Assembly: GCF_021390645.1 (NCBI RefSeq)
Contig: NZ_JAJEJT010000002.1
Coordinates: 620,001 to 684,000, forward strand
Length of the DNA: 64,000 nt
Direction of reading: 5' to 3'
Source of the DNA: Paraburkholderia flagellata
GTDB lineage: Bacteria; Pseudomonadota; Gammaproteobacteria; Burkholderiales; Burkholderiaceae
The notes under the pieces were generated by a model. That model had not been told where the DNA came from and ran no database searches. It saw only the letters and a list, made by a program, of their open reading frames with translations. Positions within the stretch are counted from its first letter, which is position 1, and every line of letters starts with the position of its first letter. The position numbers were made by a program, and so were the translations under genes. This document shows positions 54,526 through 63,780 of this stretch, piece by piece.

Positions 54526-55565
54526 GCGCTGCGGCCACGCGTCCCGCGTTTCCCTTTACCGCGCTGGTTGGCCAGGCGCCGTTGCAGCGCGCGCTGCTGC
54601 TCGCGGCCATCGACCCCGCAATCGGCGGCGTGCTCGTGAGCGGGCCGCGCGGCACCGCGAAATCCACGGCGGCGCGCGCGCTTGCGGCGCTGCTGCCGGA
54701 AGGCGCGTTCGTCACGCTGCCGCTTGGCGCGAGCGAGGACAAGCTGATCGGCACGCTCGACCTGGAAGCGGCGTTGCGCGAGAGCGCGGTGCGCTTCGCG
54801 CCTGGGCTGCTCGCGCGCGCCCACGGCGGCGTGCTCTACGTGGACGAGGTGAACCTGCTGCCCGATGCGCTCGTCGACGTGCTGCTCGACGCGGCGGCGA
54901 GCGGCGTGAACACCGTGGAGCGCGATGGCGTCTCGCACTCGCACGACGCGCACTTCGTGCTGGTGGGGACGATGAATCCCGAAGAGGGGGAGTTGCGTCC
55001 GCAACTGCTCGACCGTTTTGGCTTGATGGTCGAACTCGGCACGCCTTATGACGCGGCGCTGCGGCAACGCATCGTCAAGGCGCGTCTTGCGTTCGACGCC
55101 GATCCGCGCGCGTTTTGCGCGGCGCGTGAAGCCGATCAGCGCGCGCTCGCGCAGCGCATCGCGGCGGCACGCGACGCGCTCGGCAAGCTCGCGTGGAGCG
55201 ATGCCGTGCATGAGCGCGCGGCGCAACGTTGCGTTGAGGCGGCGGTTGACGGCTTGCGCGCCGACCTTGTGATGCTGCGTGCAGCGCGCGCGCTCGCCGC
55301 GTTCGAAGGCGCGGATGCCGTGACGCCGGAACACGTCGATGAGGTCGCGGATTGCGTGCTCGCGCATCGGCGGCACGCCATGCCGCAGCGCTCCGATGCG
55401 CCGTCTGCCACCGAGCCGCAGCCGCCCCTCTCCACTTCCGCACCCAGGCGAGAAGACAAGCACACCGAAACAACGCCGGATGCCGATTGGGGTGAATTGC
55501 CGCCCGAGCCCGTCGCCGCGAAGGCGGTAAAGGGCGTGATTCCGCTGCCCGCAAAAAAACGCTGA
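54522..55565 (+). CDS. ChlI-like AAA+ ATPase (chelatase small subunit), 0-frame product
   Basis: 347 residues from ATG 54522, overlapping the cobN stop (ATGA). AAA+ features are Walker [17 protein letters not shown], Walker [25 protein letters not shown], and sensor [26 protein letters not shown]. It powers metal insertion by the large subunit. The last 60 residues are low-complexity (Pro/Ala/Thr/Lys), as in the linker of ChlD proteins, and the frame ends at GCA AAA AAA CGC TGA. That end is a -1 slippery site leading into a VWA domain, so this is probably the short product of a chlD-type frameshifting gene. Confidence 0.9.
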   Translation: MSAAATRPAFPFTALVGQAPLQRALLLAAIDPAIGGVLVSGPRGTAKSTAARALAALLPEGAFVTLPLGASEDKLIGTLDLEAALRESAVRFAPGLLARAHGGVLYVDEVNLLPDALVDVLLDAAASGVNTVERDGVSHSHDAHFVLVGTMNPEEGELRPQLLDRFGLMVELGTPYDAALRQRIVKARLAFDADPRAFCAAREADQRALAQRIAAARDALGKLAWSDAVHERAAQRCVEAAVDGLRADLVMLRAARALAAFEGADAVTPEHVDEVADCVLAHRRHAMPQRSDAPSATEPQPPLSTSAPRREDKHTETTPDADWGELPPEPVAAKAVKGVIPLPAKKR

Positions 55566-55612
55566 CCCGTCGAGCACAGGCCGCCGCCTTCGCACAGGGC
55601 GGCGCTCGACGG
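55553..55612 (+). promoter_or_regulatory. Probable programmed -1 frameshift signal (A AAA AAA plus stem-loop)
   Basis: The heptamer A AAA AAA (55553-55559) is in phase with the ChlI frame and the stop TGA comes 3 bases after it. Seven bases downstream a stem-loop begins: CCGTCGAGC (55567-55575) with GCTCGACGG (55604-55612), and inside it GCCGCC (55580-55585) with GGCGGC (55598-55603). AAAGGG at 55529-55534 could act as a distant Shine-Dalgarno-like stimulator. Seven A in a row is exceptional in this GC-rich context. Confidence 0.75.
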
Positions 55613-56230
55613 CGAGAAGGCCCGGGGCGCGGTCCCGCGCAAGTCGTGAGGCAGGGTGAGCGCATCGCCTGGCCGCCCACGCTCGCGGCCAAACGCGCAG
55701 GATCGTTGCAAGCGCAACATTTCCGCTTCACCAAACGCAAGACGGGTTCCGGCGCGCTCCATTGCTTTGTGCTGGACTGCTCGGCCTCCATGCTTGCGCG
55801 CGGTCAGCTTGCGCTCGCCAAGGGGTTGTTGATCGCGCTGTTCGACCGCGCTCGCGCCGAACGGGTGGAAGTGGCGCTGATCGCCTTCGGCGGCGCGGGT
55901 GCCGAACTGCGTTTCGGGCCCGCGGTGCCGCGCTGGTGGAACGAGCGCTGGATCGAGCCTATCGGCGGGGGTGGCGGCACGCCGCTCGAAGCGGGCATTG
56001 GCCGAGCGGCGCGAGTGCTGGAGACGGCCGCGCGCCGCGACCCGGCGCGCGCGCGCCATCTCTGGCTCTTCAGCGACGGCCGCACGACGCAGTGGCCTGC
56101 ACGTCCGAATTCCGCCGATCACGTCACGGTGATCGATTGCGAACTTGGCGCGCTGCGTGTGGGGCGCTGCGAGGCGCTCGCGCAGGCATGGGCCGGCGAG
56201 TGCGTGGACGCTCAGGCGCTGCTCGCGTGA
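55559..56230 (+). CDS. VWA domain part of ChlD-like chelatase subunit, -1 frame
   Basis: Read from the slip site, the -1 frame has no stop for 223 residues. It gives an Arg/Gly/Ala-rich linker then [39 protein letters not shown] with a MIDAS motif (DCSAS), continuing with [13 protein letters not shown]. The fused product would be about 569 residues: AAA+ domain, linker, VWA domain, the layout of ChlD/BchD medium subunits. GTG 55646 could start a separate 194-residue protein, but it lacks a ribosome site and would cut off conserved linker. Confidence 0.8.
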   Translation, partial: TLTRRAQAAAFAQGGARRREGPGRGPAQVVRQGERIAWPPTLAAKRAGSLQAQHFRFTKRKTGSGALHCFVLDCSASMLARGQLALAKGLLIALFDRARAERVEVALIAFGGAGAELRFGPAVPRWWNERWIEPIGGGGGTPLEAGIGRAARVLETAARRDPARARHLWLFSDGRTTQWPARPNSADHVTVIDCELGALRVGRCEALAQAWAGECVDAQALLA

Positions 56231-56237
56231 GCCGCCG

Positions 56238-57167
56238 CTAGCGCATGCTGCTGGTCCAGGACAGCACGTCGTCCTGACGTTCGAACACGTAGACTTTCAT
56301 CGCCATCTGCTCGGCGGGCGTGAGTCGGTCGAGTTCGAGACCGAGCGTCGCTTGCGCGGGGTTGCCCGTTTCCGTTTGCACGTTGCGGATGACTGCGGTG
56401 GTTTCGATCGCTGTAGCGTTGTCGCCCGAACGTAGCTGGAATGACACGCGCAGCCGCTCGCCAACCTTGCCAAGCGCCCACGCCGCGCTCACCGAAAGCC
56501 CGAGCGCGCTGATGCCGCGTGCGAGCGCCACGCCGTCATAACCCGCGCCTTCCTCGCCAATGCCATAGCGCACGGGAAATTGCGCGCGCACGCGAATCGA
56601 GCGGCGCTCGCGCAGGCGGCGGATGTTGGCGGGCTGCGAAACCACGACGTAGTCGAGCGGCGCGTGGCTGAGCGCATGCACGGTGCATACGAAGCGATAG
56701 ACGGCCTGGCTCGCGATCGCGACGATCTCCACGTTTTCGCCCGGCGTGATGGCGATGGGGCGGCCATCGACATAGGGAGTCGTCACGAAGAGCGCTTCGT
56801 TCGGCGCGAAGCCGATCAGGCGGCACGGGTGCATGGGCGCGCCGCTCGCGCCAATTTCCGGGCGCAGGCCCATCAGCGCGCCGATGTTCAGGTGCATGTC
56901 GCGCGTGGTGGCGGCCGCCTCGCCGGCATCTGCCGTAGCCGCTGCGCTCTGCGGTGCGACTTCGGGCCTCTCTACGTCGCCGCGATGCGGTGCGAAGTGC
57001 TGGAACAGAAAGTCTCGCTCCGCTTCGCCCACCAGCACCGAGCCGGCGTCGAGCAGCAGCGCGCCGTCGCGATCGACGACGGGCCAGGCGAGCGGCTCGC
57101 CTACCGGCATGGCGTCCGGCGTGAGCGGGGCGGCTTCGGCTTGAGCTTCAGTGATCGGATTGGTCAT
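56238..57167 (-). CDS. YcgR-like PilZ c-di-GMP-binding protein
   Basis: 309 residues. The N-terminal half resembles the YcgR flagellar-brake domain (CRLIGFAPNEALFVTTPYVDGRPIAITPGENVEIVAI in parts). The C-terminal PilZ domain has the c-di-GMP Arg motif in RLRERRSIRVRAQFPVRY, but the second motif, usually D/NxSxxG, is altered to GISALGLSV. It likely binds c-di-GMP, possibly with weakened affinity. It converges with the VWA coding frame (7 bases) and is divergent from the diguanylate cyclase, a natural signalling pair. Confidence 0.8.
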   Translation of the reverse strand: MTNPITEAQAEAAPLTPDAMPVGEPLAWPVVDRDGALLLDAGSVLVGEAERDFLFQHFAPHRGDVERPEVAPQSAAATADAGEAAATTRDMHLNIGALMGLRPEIGASGAPMHPCRLIGFAPNEALFVTTPYVDGRPIAITPGENVEIVAIASQAVYRFVCTVHALSHAPLDYVVVSQPANIRRLRERRSIRVRAQFPVRYGIGEEGAGYDGVALARGISALGLSVSAAWALGKVGERLRVSFQLRSGDNATAIETTAVIRNVQTETGNPAQATLGLELDRLTPAEQMAMKVYVFERQDDVLSWTSSMR

Positions 57168-57371
57168 CGGCGCAGGCTGGTCGTTGAGCGGTTCGCGTCG
57201 CGAATCGGCTTCGCGGGTTCAACTGGTTTACGGCGCTTGGGCAGGGAAATTGAGTGCGTGCCGGGATTCGAAGGCGATTTCGGCAGCGGCAGTATGATGA
57301 ATCCTGAATGCAATCTGTAATCGGCCGGCACGCGTAGCAAGCCTAGCGAGCGGAGCAAGAGAAAACGCCTC

Positions 57372-58949
57372 ATGAAGCTCTGGAAACGATGTTTGCGAAT
57401 CCCCGGTCAATGGCATCGGGCGCTCATGCAGTGGGTCGGGAGCCATCCATTCATTGTCGGCACGATGGGTTCGCTCGTCGGCGCGGCCATCGTGGCCATC
57501 GTGCTGCTGGGGTTGATGCAGCAGCGCTCGCAGGCCATCGCCAGCGCGCAGCACAATTCGGCCGCACTCGTCTCGTTGATGTCGAATGACCTGGAGGCGA
57601 ATTACGGCATCTACGACCTGTTGCTGCTCGATGCGGCCGATAGCGCCCGCGACCCGCGCACGCAAAGCCTGCCGCCCGACATCCGCCGCAAGCTGCTGTT
57701 CGGCCGCGTGGCGGCCGGCGCCTATCTCGACGACGCGTTCTACGTCGACGCGAGCGGCCACATCGTCGAATCGCAGGACGGTCGAACGCATCCGGGCATC
57801 AATCTCGCAGACCGGGACTATTTCACTATGCAGCACGACCGCTCGGTCGGCATGTATATTTCGGACCCGATCCGCTCGCGTGCGCGCGAAGGCCACTATT
57901 CGATTGCGCTCTCGCGCCGCGTGACTGAGCACGATGGATCGTTTGGCGGCATCGTGTTGCTCACGCTGCGGCTCGCGTACTTTCAGCAACTGTTCGATCG
58001 GATCGACGTCGACCCCAAGGGCAGCGCGTTCATCATGCTGGACGACGGGACCATGCTCGCGCACCGCCCCTATTCGGACTACGAAGTGGGCGCGCAAATC
58101 GGCCGACTCGATTACATCCAGCCGATGCTGAAAACGAGTGACGGCTCGTTCATCGCCGCGGGCGAGGACGACAAGGTCGAGCGCATCTATACGTTCAAGC
58201 GCGTTCCGCACACGTCGCTCATCGCGGTCGTCGCGCCTTCCGTGGACGGCGCGCTCGACGCATGGCACGAACGCCTGCGTATCTATGCGCCGATGGCGTT
58301 GATCTTCGGTGCGCTCATCGCCGCCTCGTCGTGGCTGCTCGCGCTTTCGATGCGCGCGCGGCTGGCCACGCAAAAGGAATTCGAACGTCTCGCGGTCACC
58401 GACGCGCTCACGAGCCTATACAACCGGCGCGCACTCGACCTGCGCATCGAATCCGAATGGCAGCATGCGAGACGCGCGGGCGAGCCGCTTTCGGTGCTCT
58501 TCGTCGACATCGACAAGTTCAAGCTGTTCAACGACTTCTACGGGCACGCCCAGGGCGATAAAGTGCTCGCCGCCGTAGCAAGAGCGATACGCGAGGCCTG
58601 CCGCCGCGGGACGGACATGGTTGCGCGCTACGGCGGCGAGGAATTCGCCGTGGTTCTGCCGGCCACGACTTTCGATGGCGCCGTGACAATCGCGGAAGGG
58701 GTGCGCCAGCAAGTGGCGGCGCTGGGAATCGTGCACGAGCACAGCGAACACGGCACGTTGACCGTGAGCATTGGCTGCGCCACCTGCGTGCCGCGCGAGC
58801 GCACGGGCGCGCAGGCGCTGCTGCGCGCCGCCGACGCGCAGCTTTACGCGGCGAAGCAGGCGGGGCGCAACCAGGTGAAGGCGCGCGAATTCGAGGGCGC
58901 GCCACCCGACCCGCGCGACTCGCTACCCACCTTGAAGGCGGGAGCGTGA
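57372..58949 (+). CDS. Cache-domain diguanylate cyclase
   Basis: 525 residues. A membrane segment (about 28-50, VGAAIVAIVLLGLM) is followed by a periplasmic dCache-type sensor (about 55-310, AYLDDAFYVDASGHIVESQDGR, RDYFTMQHDRSVGMYISDP), a second membrane segment (about 310-335), and a GGDEF domain (about 345-505) with the active-site motif RYGGEEFAVVLP. No RxxD I-site is visible in the usual place upstream (REACRRGTDMV). It makes c-di-GMP in response to an external small ligand. It is divergent from the PilZ protein. Confidence 0.92.
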   Translation: MKLWKRCLRIPGQWHRALMQWVGSHPFIVGTMGSLVGAAIVAIVLLGLMQQRSQAIASAQHNSAALVSLMSNDLEANYGIYDLLLLDAADSARDPRTQSLPPDIRRKLLFGRVAAGAYLDDAFYVDASGHIVESQDGRTHPGINLADRDYFTMQHDRSVGMYISDPIRSRAREGHYSIALSRRVTEHDGSFGGIVLLTLRLAYFQQLFDRIDVDPKGSAFIMLDDGTMLAHRPYSDYEVGAQIGRLDYIQPMLKTSDGSFIAAGEDDKVERIYTFKRVPHTSLIAVVAPSVDGALDAWHERLRIYAPMALIFGALIAASSWLLALSMRARLATQKEFERLAVTDALTSLYNRRALDLRIESEWQHARRAGEPLSVLFVDIDKFKLFNDFYGHAQGDKVLAAVARAIREACRRGTDMVARYGGEEFAVVLPATTFDGAVTIAEGVRQQVAALGIVHEHSEHGTLTVSIGCATCVPRERTGAQALLRAADAQLYAAKQAGRNQVKAREFEGAPPDPRDSLPTLKAGA

Positions 58950-58953
58950 TTGT

Positions 58954-60666
58954 CTATTCGGCATCCTCACGATACCAGCGCGGCGTATAAATCCACTCGC
59001 CGCCGTCGGCGCGAGCGAACCCGCGCGTAGCCGACGACCCGACGATCACCATCGTGCGCATATCGACGTCGGCCGAGCGCAGCTCGCCTAGCGTCGTGGC
59101 GCGCAGTGTCTCGCCGGGGCGGCCCACGTCGCGGCCCAGCACCACGCGCGTGTGCGGCGCGCGCACGCTGCGCACGATGTCGAGGGCGCGATCGAGCTGC
59201 CAGGGCCGCGCGCGCGAGATCGGGTTGTAGAACGCCATCACGAGATCGGCCTGTGCCGCATGCAGCAGGCGGTTTTCGATCACCGTCCAGGGCTTCAGGT
59301 TGTCGGAAAGCGAAAGCATGCAGAAGTCGTGGCCGAGCGGGGCGCCGACCTGCGCCGCCGTGGCGAGCGCGGCGGAAACGCCTGGCACGATCGACAGTTC
59401 GACGGCATGCCAGAGCGGGTCGTCGGCGCCTTCGAGCGCTTCGAGCACGGCGGCCGCCATCGCGAACACACCGGGGTCGCCCGACGAGACCACGGCGACG
59501 CGCCGCCCTTCGCTCGCCATCTCGAACGCGTGGCGGGCGCGCTGCAGTTCTTCGCGGTTGTCGGTGGCGTGGCGCTGCTGGTCTGCGCGAAACGGTCCCG
59601 CCATCTCCACGTAGGTTGCGTAGCCGACGATATCGGTCGCGTCATCCAGCGCGGCGCGCGCGGCGGGCGTAAGCAGATCGGCGCGGCCGGGGCCAAGGCC
59701 GAGCACCGTGAGTTTGCCGCGCGCGCGGCCCAACGCGAGCGGGTCGAGCGGCGCGGCGGCGCAGGCGAGCGCGATGCCGTCTTCGTTCGGCGCATGGCGC
59801 TCGACGTCCGCGCCAACGTTGAGCGCGGCGAGCGTGGCTTGCGGCGTGGACTCCGCGCTATCGACGAAGCGCAGCGGTACGCCGAGTTCCGTTGCCGCCT
59901 GCGCGAGCGATGCATCGCACATGTGCGCGGAAGGGGCGGCAAGCGCCGCGAGTGCGAGCGGCGCGAGGCTGTGTGCATGCAGCGCGCGGCGGACGCTTTC
60001 AGCAAGCGCCTGATGCGGCGTGCCCACGGCCGCGACAACGCTGCGCGGATGAATCACAAGATCGTCGGGGCTGCCGTTCCAGGCGTGCGCGCTCACGCGT
60101 ATGGCATGACTCGCCGCTGCGTCGCGCGGCAGATCGACGTTCGCGAGCCACGGCGCGTGGCCATCCACGCGTGTCGTTGCGCCCGCAAGCAGATCGGAGA
60201 CGAAACGCTTGCCTTGCGCGAGGCTCGCGAGCGCATAGCCCGCGGGCGGATTGAGCAGACAGGTGCCGAAGCGCAATTCGCCGCTCGTGGTGATGGCGGG
60301 CGCAACCGCGAGCGCGGCGCCGATTTCGCGCGCCATGACGTTGACGCCGGTGAGTCCGCCAAGCAGCGGCACGACGGCGCTGCCGTCCTCGGCGAGTGCG
60401 AGCACCGGCGGTTCCGCGCCCTTGTTGGCAAGCAGGGGCGCGAGGCACCGGATCACGATGCCCGCCGCGCACAGCGCGACGATGGGCATACCGCGCGTAT
60501 AGCATTCGCGCAAATGCGCACCAAGCTCGTTGAACGCGACATCGCCTTCTACGCGGCCTTGCAGCGCATGGATCTGCGCGCCCGTGTAAAGCGCCTGCAC
60601 GCGCCGCGCGGTGGCAAGCGCGCCGGGCCCGAGAATGACGATGGCGGGCGGTGTCACGACTGCCAT
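58954..60666 (-). CDS. cobJ: CbiG-CobJ fusion: precorrin-3B C17-methyltransferase
   Basis: 570 residues from ATG 60666. Residues 1-320 are CbiG-like ([67 protein letters not shown]). Residues 325-570 are a CobJ methyltransferase ([71 protein letters not shown]). The CbiG C-terminal subdomain (about 230-320) lacks the GxGCRRG motif kept in CobE. The start overlaps the end of cobI by 13 bases. It is the last gene of the riboswitch-led cobGHIJ operon. Confidence 0.93.
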   Translation of the reverse strand: MAVVTPPAIVILGPGALATARRVQALYTGAQIHALQGRVEGDVAFNELGAHLRECYTRGMPIVALCAAGIVIRCLAPLLANKGAEPPVLALAEDGSAVVPLLGGLTGVNVMAREIGAALAVAPAITTSGELRFGTCLLNPPAGYALASLAQGKRFVSDLLAGATTRVDGHAPWLANVDLPRDAAASHAIRVSAHAWNGSPDDLVIHPRSVVAAVGTPHQALAESVRRALHAHSLAPLALAALAAPSAHMCDASLAQAATELGVPLRFVDSAESTPQATLAALNVGADVERHAPNEDGIALACAAAPLDPLALGRARGKLTVLGLGPGRADLLTPAARAALDDATDIVGYATYVEMAGPFRADQQRHATDNREELQRARHAFEMASEGRRVAVVSSGDPGVFAMAAAVLEALEGADDPLWHAVELSIVPGVSAALATAAQVGAPLGHDFCMLSLSDNLKPWTVIENRLLHAAQADLVMAFYNPISRARPWQLDRALDIVRSVRAPHTRVVLGRDVGRPGETLRATTLGELRSADVDMRTMVIVGSSATRGFARADGGEWIYTPRWYREDAE

Positions 60667-61385
60667 TTCACCCCCGGCACGACGAGCAGCGAGAAGTAGG
60701 GCGAAGCCATCGGATCGACGTCGTCGAGCGGGACGATGCGCTGGTTCGCCATCGTCGCGCGCTCGACGTACAGCGCGCGATGCGCGAGACCCAGTTCGCC
60801 CAGCACGCGGCGCACCTTGTCGAAGTTGCGACCCAGTTTCATGATGACGGCGGCGTCCGCGTCGGCCAGACGGCGGCGCAATTCGTCCTCGGGCAGCACG
60901 CCCGAAAGCACGGCGAGGCTCTGGTTGCGATAGACGAGCGGCACGCCCAGCACCGCCGCGCCGCCCAGCATCGAGCACACGCCCGGCACGACTTCGGCCT
61001 CGTAGCGCGCCGCGAGCCGGTCGTGTAGATACATGTACGAGCCGTAGAAGAACGGATCGCCTTCGCAGATCACGGCCACGTCGCGTCCGGCGTCGAGATG
61101 GCGCGAAAGCATTTGTGCGGCGCCGTCGTAGAAGTCGGCGATGATCGCCTCATACGAGAGCGGCGGTTCGAGTGCTTCGGTCGTTACGGGGTAGACGAGC
61201 GGCAGGCGTTCCTGCTCGGCTTCGAGATGCGCCTCGACAATGCCGAACGCGTTGCCTTTCTTGCCCTTGGCCACGAAATACGCGACGACGGGGGCGGCCT
61301 TGAGCAGGCGCACGGCTTTGAGCGTGAGCAGTTCGGGGTCGCCGGGGCCGACACCAATGCCGTGCAGACGTCCTTTGCGGATCAT
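60654..61385 (-). CDS. cobI: Precorrin-2 C20-methyltransferase
   Basis: 243 residues. SAM-dependent tetrapyrrole methylase motifs are [44 protein letters not shown] and [24 protein letters not shown]. It methylates C20 to give precorrin-3A. The ATG (61383-61385) touches the cobH stop (61386-61388) without a gap, and the 3' end overlaps the cobJ start. Confidence 0.95.
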   Translation of the reverse strand: MIRKGRLHGIGVGPGDPELLTLKAVRLLKAAPVVAYFVAKGKKGNAFGIVEAHLEAEQERLPLVYPVTTEALEPPLSYEAIIADFYDGAAQMLSRHLDAGRDVAVICEGDPFFYGSYMYLHDRLAARYEAEVVPGVCSMLGGAAVLGVPLVYRNQSLAVLSGVLPEDELRRRLADADAAVIMKLGRNFDKVRRVLGELGLAHRALYVERATMANQRIVPLDDVDPMASPYFSLLVVPGVKWQS

Positions 61386-62012
61386 TTATTCGGTCTCCGA
61401 AGCGAGTGCGTTGACGGCGGCGGCGGCCATCGCGCTGCCGCCACGGCGGCCGTGCACGACGACGAAGGGCACGCCGTGATTGTCGGCGGCGAGCTGCGCC
61501 TTGGACTCGGCCGCGCCGACAAAGCCCACGGGAAAGCCGAGGATGAGCGCGGGGCGCGCAGCGCCGGCGGCGATCATGTCGAGCAGGTGAAAGAGGGCGG
61601 TGGGCGCATTGCCGATCGCAACGACGCTGCCTGCAAGATGCGGCCGCCAAAGTTCGAGCGCGGCCGCCGATCGCGTGTTGCCAAGCTCGCGGGCGAGCGT
61701 GGGCACGGCGGGGTCGTCGAGCGTGCAGATGACGGCGTTGTTCGCGGGAAGGCGCGCGCGCGTGACGCCGTACGCGACCATTTTCGCGTCGCAGAGAATG
61801 GGCGCGCCGCCTGCGAGCGCTTTGCGGCCCGCCTTGCCCGCGCCTGCGCTAAAGGCGAGGTCGGCGACGACGTCCACCATGCCGCACGCGTGGATCACGC
61901 GTACGGCGAGTTTTTCCAGGTCGGCGGGAATGCGCGAGAGGTCGGCCTCGGCGCGGATCGTCGCGAACGACTCGCGATAGATCGCCTGGCCGTCTCGGAT
62001 GTAATCAGACAT
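61386..62012 (-). CDS. cobH: Precorrin-8X methylmutase
   Basis: 208 residues, the family length. The catalytic His is in AVRVIHACGMVDVVADL, with APILCDAKMVAYGV, GNAPTALFHLLDMI and GFPVGFVGAAESK as further hallmarks. It moves a methyl from C11 to C12 to make hydrogenobyrinate. Its start overlaps the end of cobG by eight bases. Confidence 0.95.
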   Translation of the reverse strand: MSDYIRDGQAIYRESFATIRAEADLSRIPADLEKLAVRVIHACGMVDVVADLAFSAGAGKAGRKALAGGAPILCDAKMVAYGVTRARLPANNAVICTLDDPAVPTLARELGNTRSAAALELWRPHLAGSVVAIGNAPTALFHLLDMIAAGAARPALILGFPVGFVGAAESKAQLAADNHGVPFVVVHGRRGGSAMAAAAVNALASETE

Positions 62013-63402
62013 CTTGGGTGCTCCGGGGCCGCTGCGCGAGTGCGAGCGCAGCGGCTTCGATCGTCAGGTTGCGCGCGACGGGCTGGCCAAAGCGCTGGCC
62101 GAAGCCGCTTTGCGTGTCGTCGCGCTGGTACAGGTCGTAGTGGTCCGGGTCGCTTGCGAGCAGCGTGAACGGCGCGCAATGCGCGGCCGCGCAGGAGCGT
62201 TCGCAGCCGCTCAGGTGCGCTTCGGTGTCGGGCGGCAGCAGGGCGGCGAGACGCTGTGCGTCGGCTTTCGTGTCGGCGCGGCTTTTTGCGCACCCCGCCG
62301 AGCCCGTGCAGGCGATGAGGCGCGCGAGCGGATCGGCACGCGAGACGATGAGACCGAGCGCGTGCAGGCGTTCGAGCGTGGCGGCCATGGCGTGCGCGGA
62401 CACGTTGGGCAGCAGCAGGCCTTGCCATGGCGTCACCCGCAGCGTCGCATCGCCCGAGTCTTCCGCGAGCGCGGCGAGCGCGCGCAGCGTATGCGCGTCG
62501 ATGCGGCCGAGCGCGGGCTGCGCGCCCACGTAGCCGCTGCCGTCAGCGTGCAGCGCGTGCGCGCCCAGGCGCAAGTCGGCGGGACTCGGCTCGCGACGCC
62601 ACGCGTGCAGCGCGGCGTCGTCACGCATCAGCGCGAAGTCGCCATGAGCTTGCGCGCGTTGCAGCAGCGCATCGAGCGAGTGTGCGGCCAGCACGTCGCG
62701 CATGCGGGTTGCATCCGAGTCCGCTAGATCGAGGAACGCATGGAGCAGCGCGCGCATCGATGCGCGAATGTCTTCGGCGGCGAGTGTGCCGATTGGCCGT
62801 GTTGTCGGGCATCCCGCGAGGCCCACCGCGAAGCGCACCGTCGCGCCGTGCGGCAGCGCGGCGAGCCAGACGTCGTGCGGATGCTCGAGCATCGCCATGC
62901 GCTCGCCGCCGTCCAGTTGCAGCGCGAACTTGGGCGAGAGCGAGGCGAAACGCGCCTCGCGCTGCATCATGTCGATGAGTTCGGCGGCGATTGCTGCCGT
63001 GTTGCACAAAGAGTTCGGGTCAACGCCCGCGAGCGGGCTCAGCATCACGTTGCGCAACTCGTCGGCGGCGCATGCGCGCTCGAGCGGGCTTGCGGCGTCG
63101 ATGCCAGTGGGCCCGAGGCCCGCGCCGATTAGCGCGGCGCTCAGTGCCGCCTCTTCGCCCACGCGCACGCCGCGAATCTGCACGTTCGCGCGATTGGTCA
63201 GTTCGAGCACGCCGGTGGCATGCGCCGACGCAGCATCGGCGAGGGCGTGCACACGCGCGGCGCTCAGCACGCCGCCGGGCAGGCGGATGCGACACAAGCC
63301 GCCGTCGCGCGCCGCGACCACGCGCACGAGCCCGGGGCACGCCGAGGGGCGGAGCGCGGCCAATGCAGTAGCGGGCGAGACGGGCTTCGTTTCGTGGTTC
63401 AA
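62005..63402 (-). CDS. cobG: Precorrin-3B synthase (oxygen-dependent)
   Basis: 465 residues from TTG 63402; TTG 63453 in the same frame would add 17 residues with atypical codons. It is a nitrite/sulfite-reductase-like protein: GVLELTNRANVQIRGV, and the siroheme/[4Fe-4S] Cys set in CTGSAGCAKS and LSGCERSCAAAHCA. CobG uses O2 to hydroxylate C20 and start ring contraction, so it marks the aerobic pathway. It is the first gene after the minus-strand riboswitch. Neither start has a good ribosome site, which could itself be part of the control. Confidence 0.9.
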   Translation of the reverse strand: MNHETKPVSPATALAALRPSACPGLVRVVAARDGGLCRIRLPGGVLSAARVHALADAASAHATGVLELTNRANVQIRGVRVGEEAALSAALIGAGLGPTGIDAASPLERACAADELRNVMLSPLAGVDPNSLCNTAAIAAELIDMMQREARFASLSPKFALQLDGGERMAMLEHPHDVWLAALPHGATVRFAVGLAGCPTTRPIGTLAAEDIRASMRALLHAFLDLADSDATRMRDVLAAHSLDALLQRAQAHGDFALMRDDAALHAWRREPSPADLRLGAHALHADGSGYVGAQPALGRIDAHTLRALAALAEDSGDATLRVTPWQGLLLPNVSAHAMAATLERLHALGLIVSRADPLARLIACTGSAGCAKSRADTKADAQRLAALLPPDTEAHLSGCERSCAAAHCAPFTLLASDPDHYDLYQRDDTQSGFGQRFGQPVARNLTIEAAALALAQRPRSTQDV

Positions 63403-63509
63403 GGGAATACCGGGTAAGCATTGCGCGAGAGCGGCGCGCTGCCCGCACGGCAAGCGGGAAACGGCAGCGGTATCGGTACACCCCGCCCGATATGGGTTCG
63501 CACGAACAT

Positions 63510-63668
63510 TCGGCCGGCAGGTCTCCTGGCTCGCAGGTCGTGGACCGCATCGGCCTTCCCGGTAAAACCAGTGGCTCGGGTGGATGCGGTCTCGCTGCTC
63601 ACAGTCGCGGGGGCGGCCACAGTTTGCTGTGTTCCCAGTTATGCCTTAAAGGCGCCGGCGGACACGGT
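63510..63668 (-). promoter_or_regulatory. Cobalamin riboswitch upstream of cobG
   Basis: Read on the minus strand: GGCGCC, GCATAACTGGGAACACAG, TGTGGCCGCCCCCGCGACTG (B12 box region), GAGCCACTGGTTTTACC, GGGAAGGCCGATGCGG and GCGAGCCAGGAGACCTGCCG. These are the class-I cobalamin riboswitch blocks in order. The element ends about 110 bases before the TTG start of cobG. The first element in the window (49142) is on the opposite strand and clearly diverged in sequence. Confidence 0.93.
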
Positions 63669-63733
63669 ATTATGCCCGTTTTCACGCGCGCTCCGCCCGA
63701 CAATGGGGTCGCGGGCCGATGGCGGCGCAGAGA

Positions 63734-63765
63734 AACAGGCAGTAAAACAGGCAGCAGAACAGGCA
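63734..63765 (+). repeat. Three AACAGGCA repeats at 12-bp spacing before cobL
   Basis: AACAGGCA occurs at 63734-63741, 63746-63753 and 63758-63765, each 12 bases apart, ending 15 bases before the cobL start. The last copy runs into the ribosome site GGGAG. They could be binding sites for a protein or part of an RNA leader, or a chance low-complexity expansion. Confidence 0.5.
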
Positions 63766-63780
63766 AAAGCGGGAGAACGA

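Noticed and set aside
55646..56230. A separate VWA gene starting at GTG 55646
   Set aside because: There is no ribosome site, the same frame is open upstream to the A7 slip site with ChlD-like linker, and the frameshift signal explains it better.
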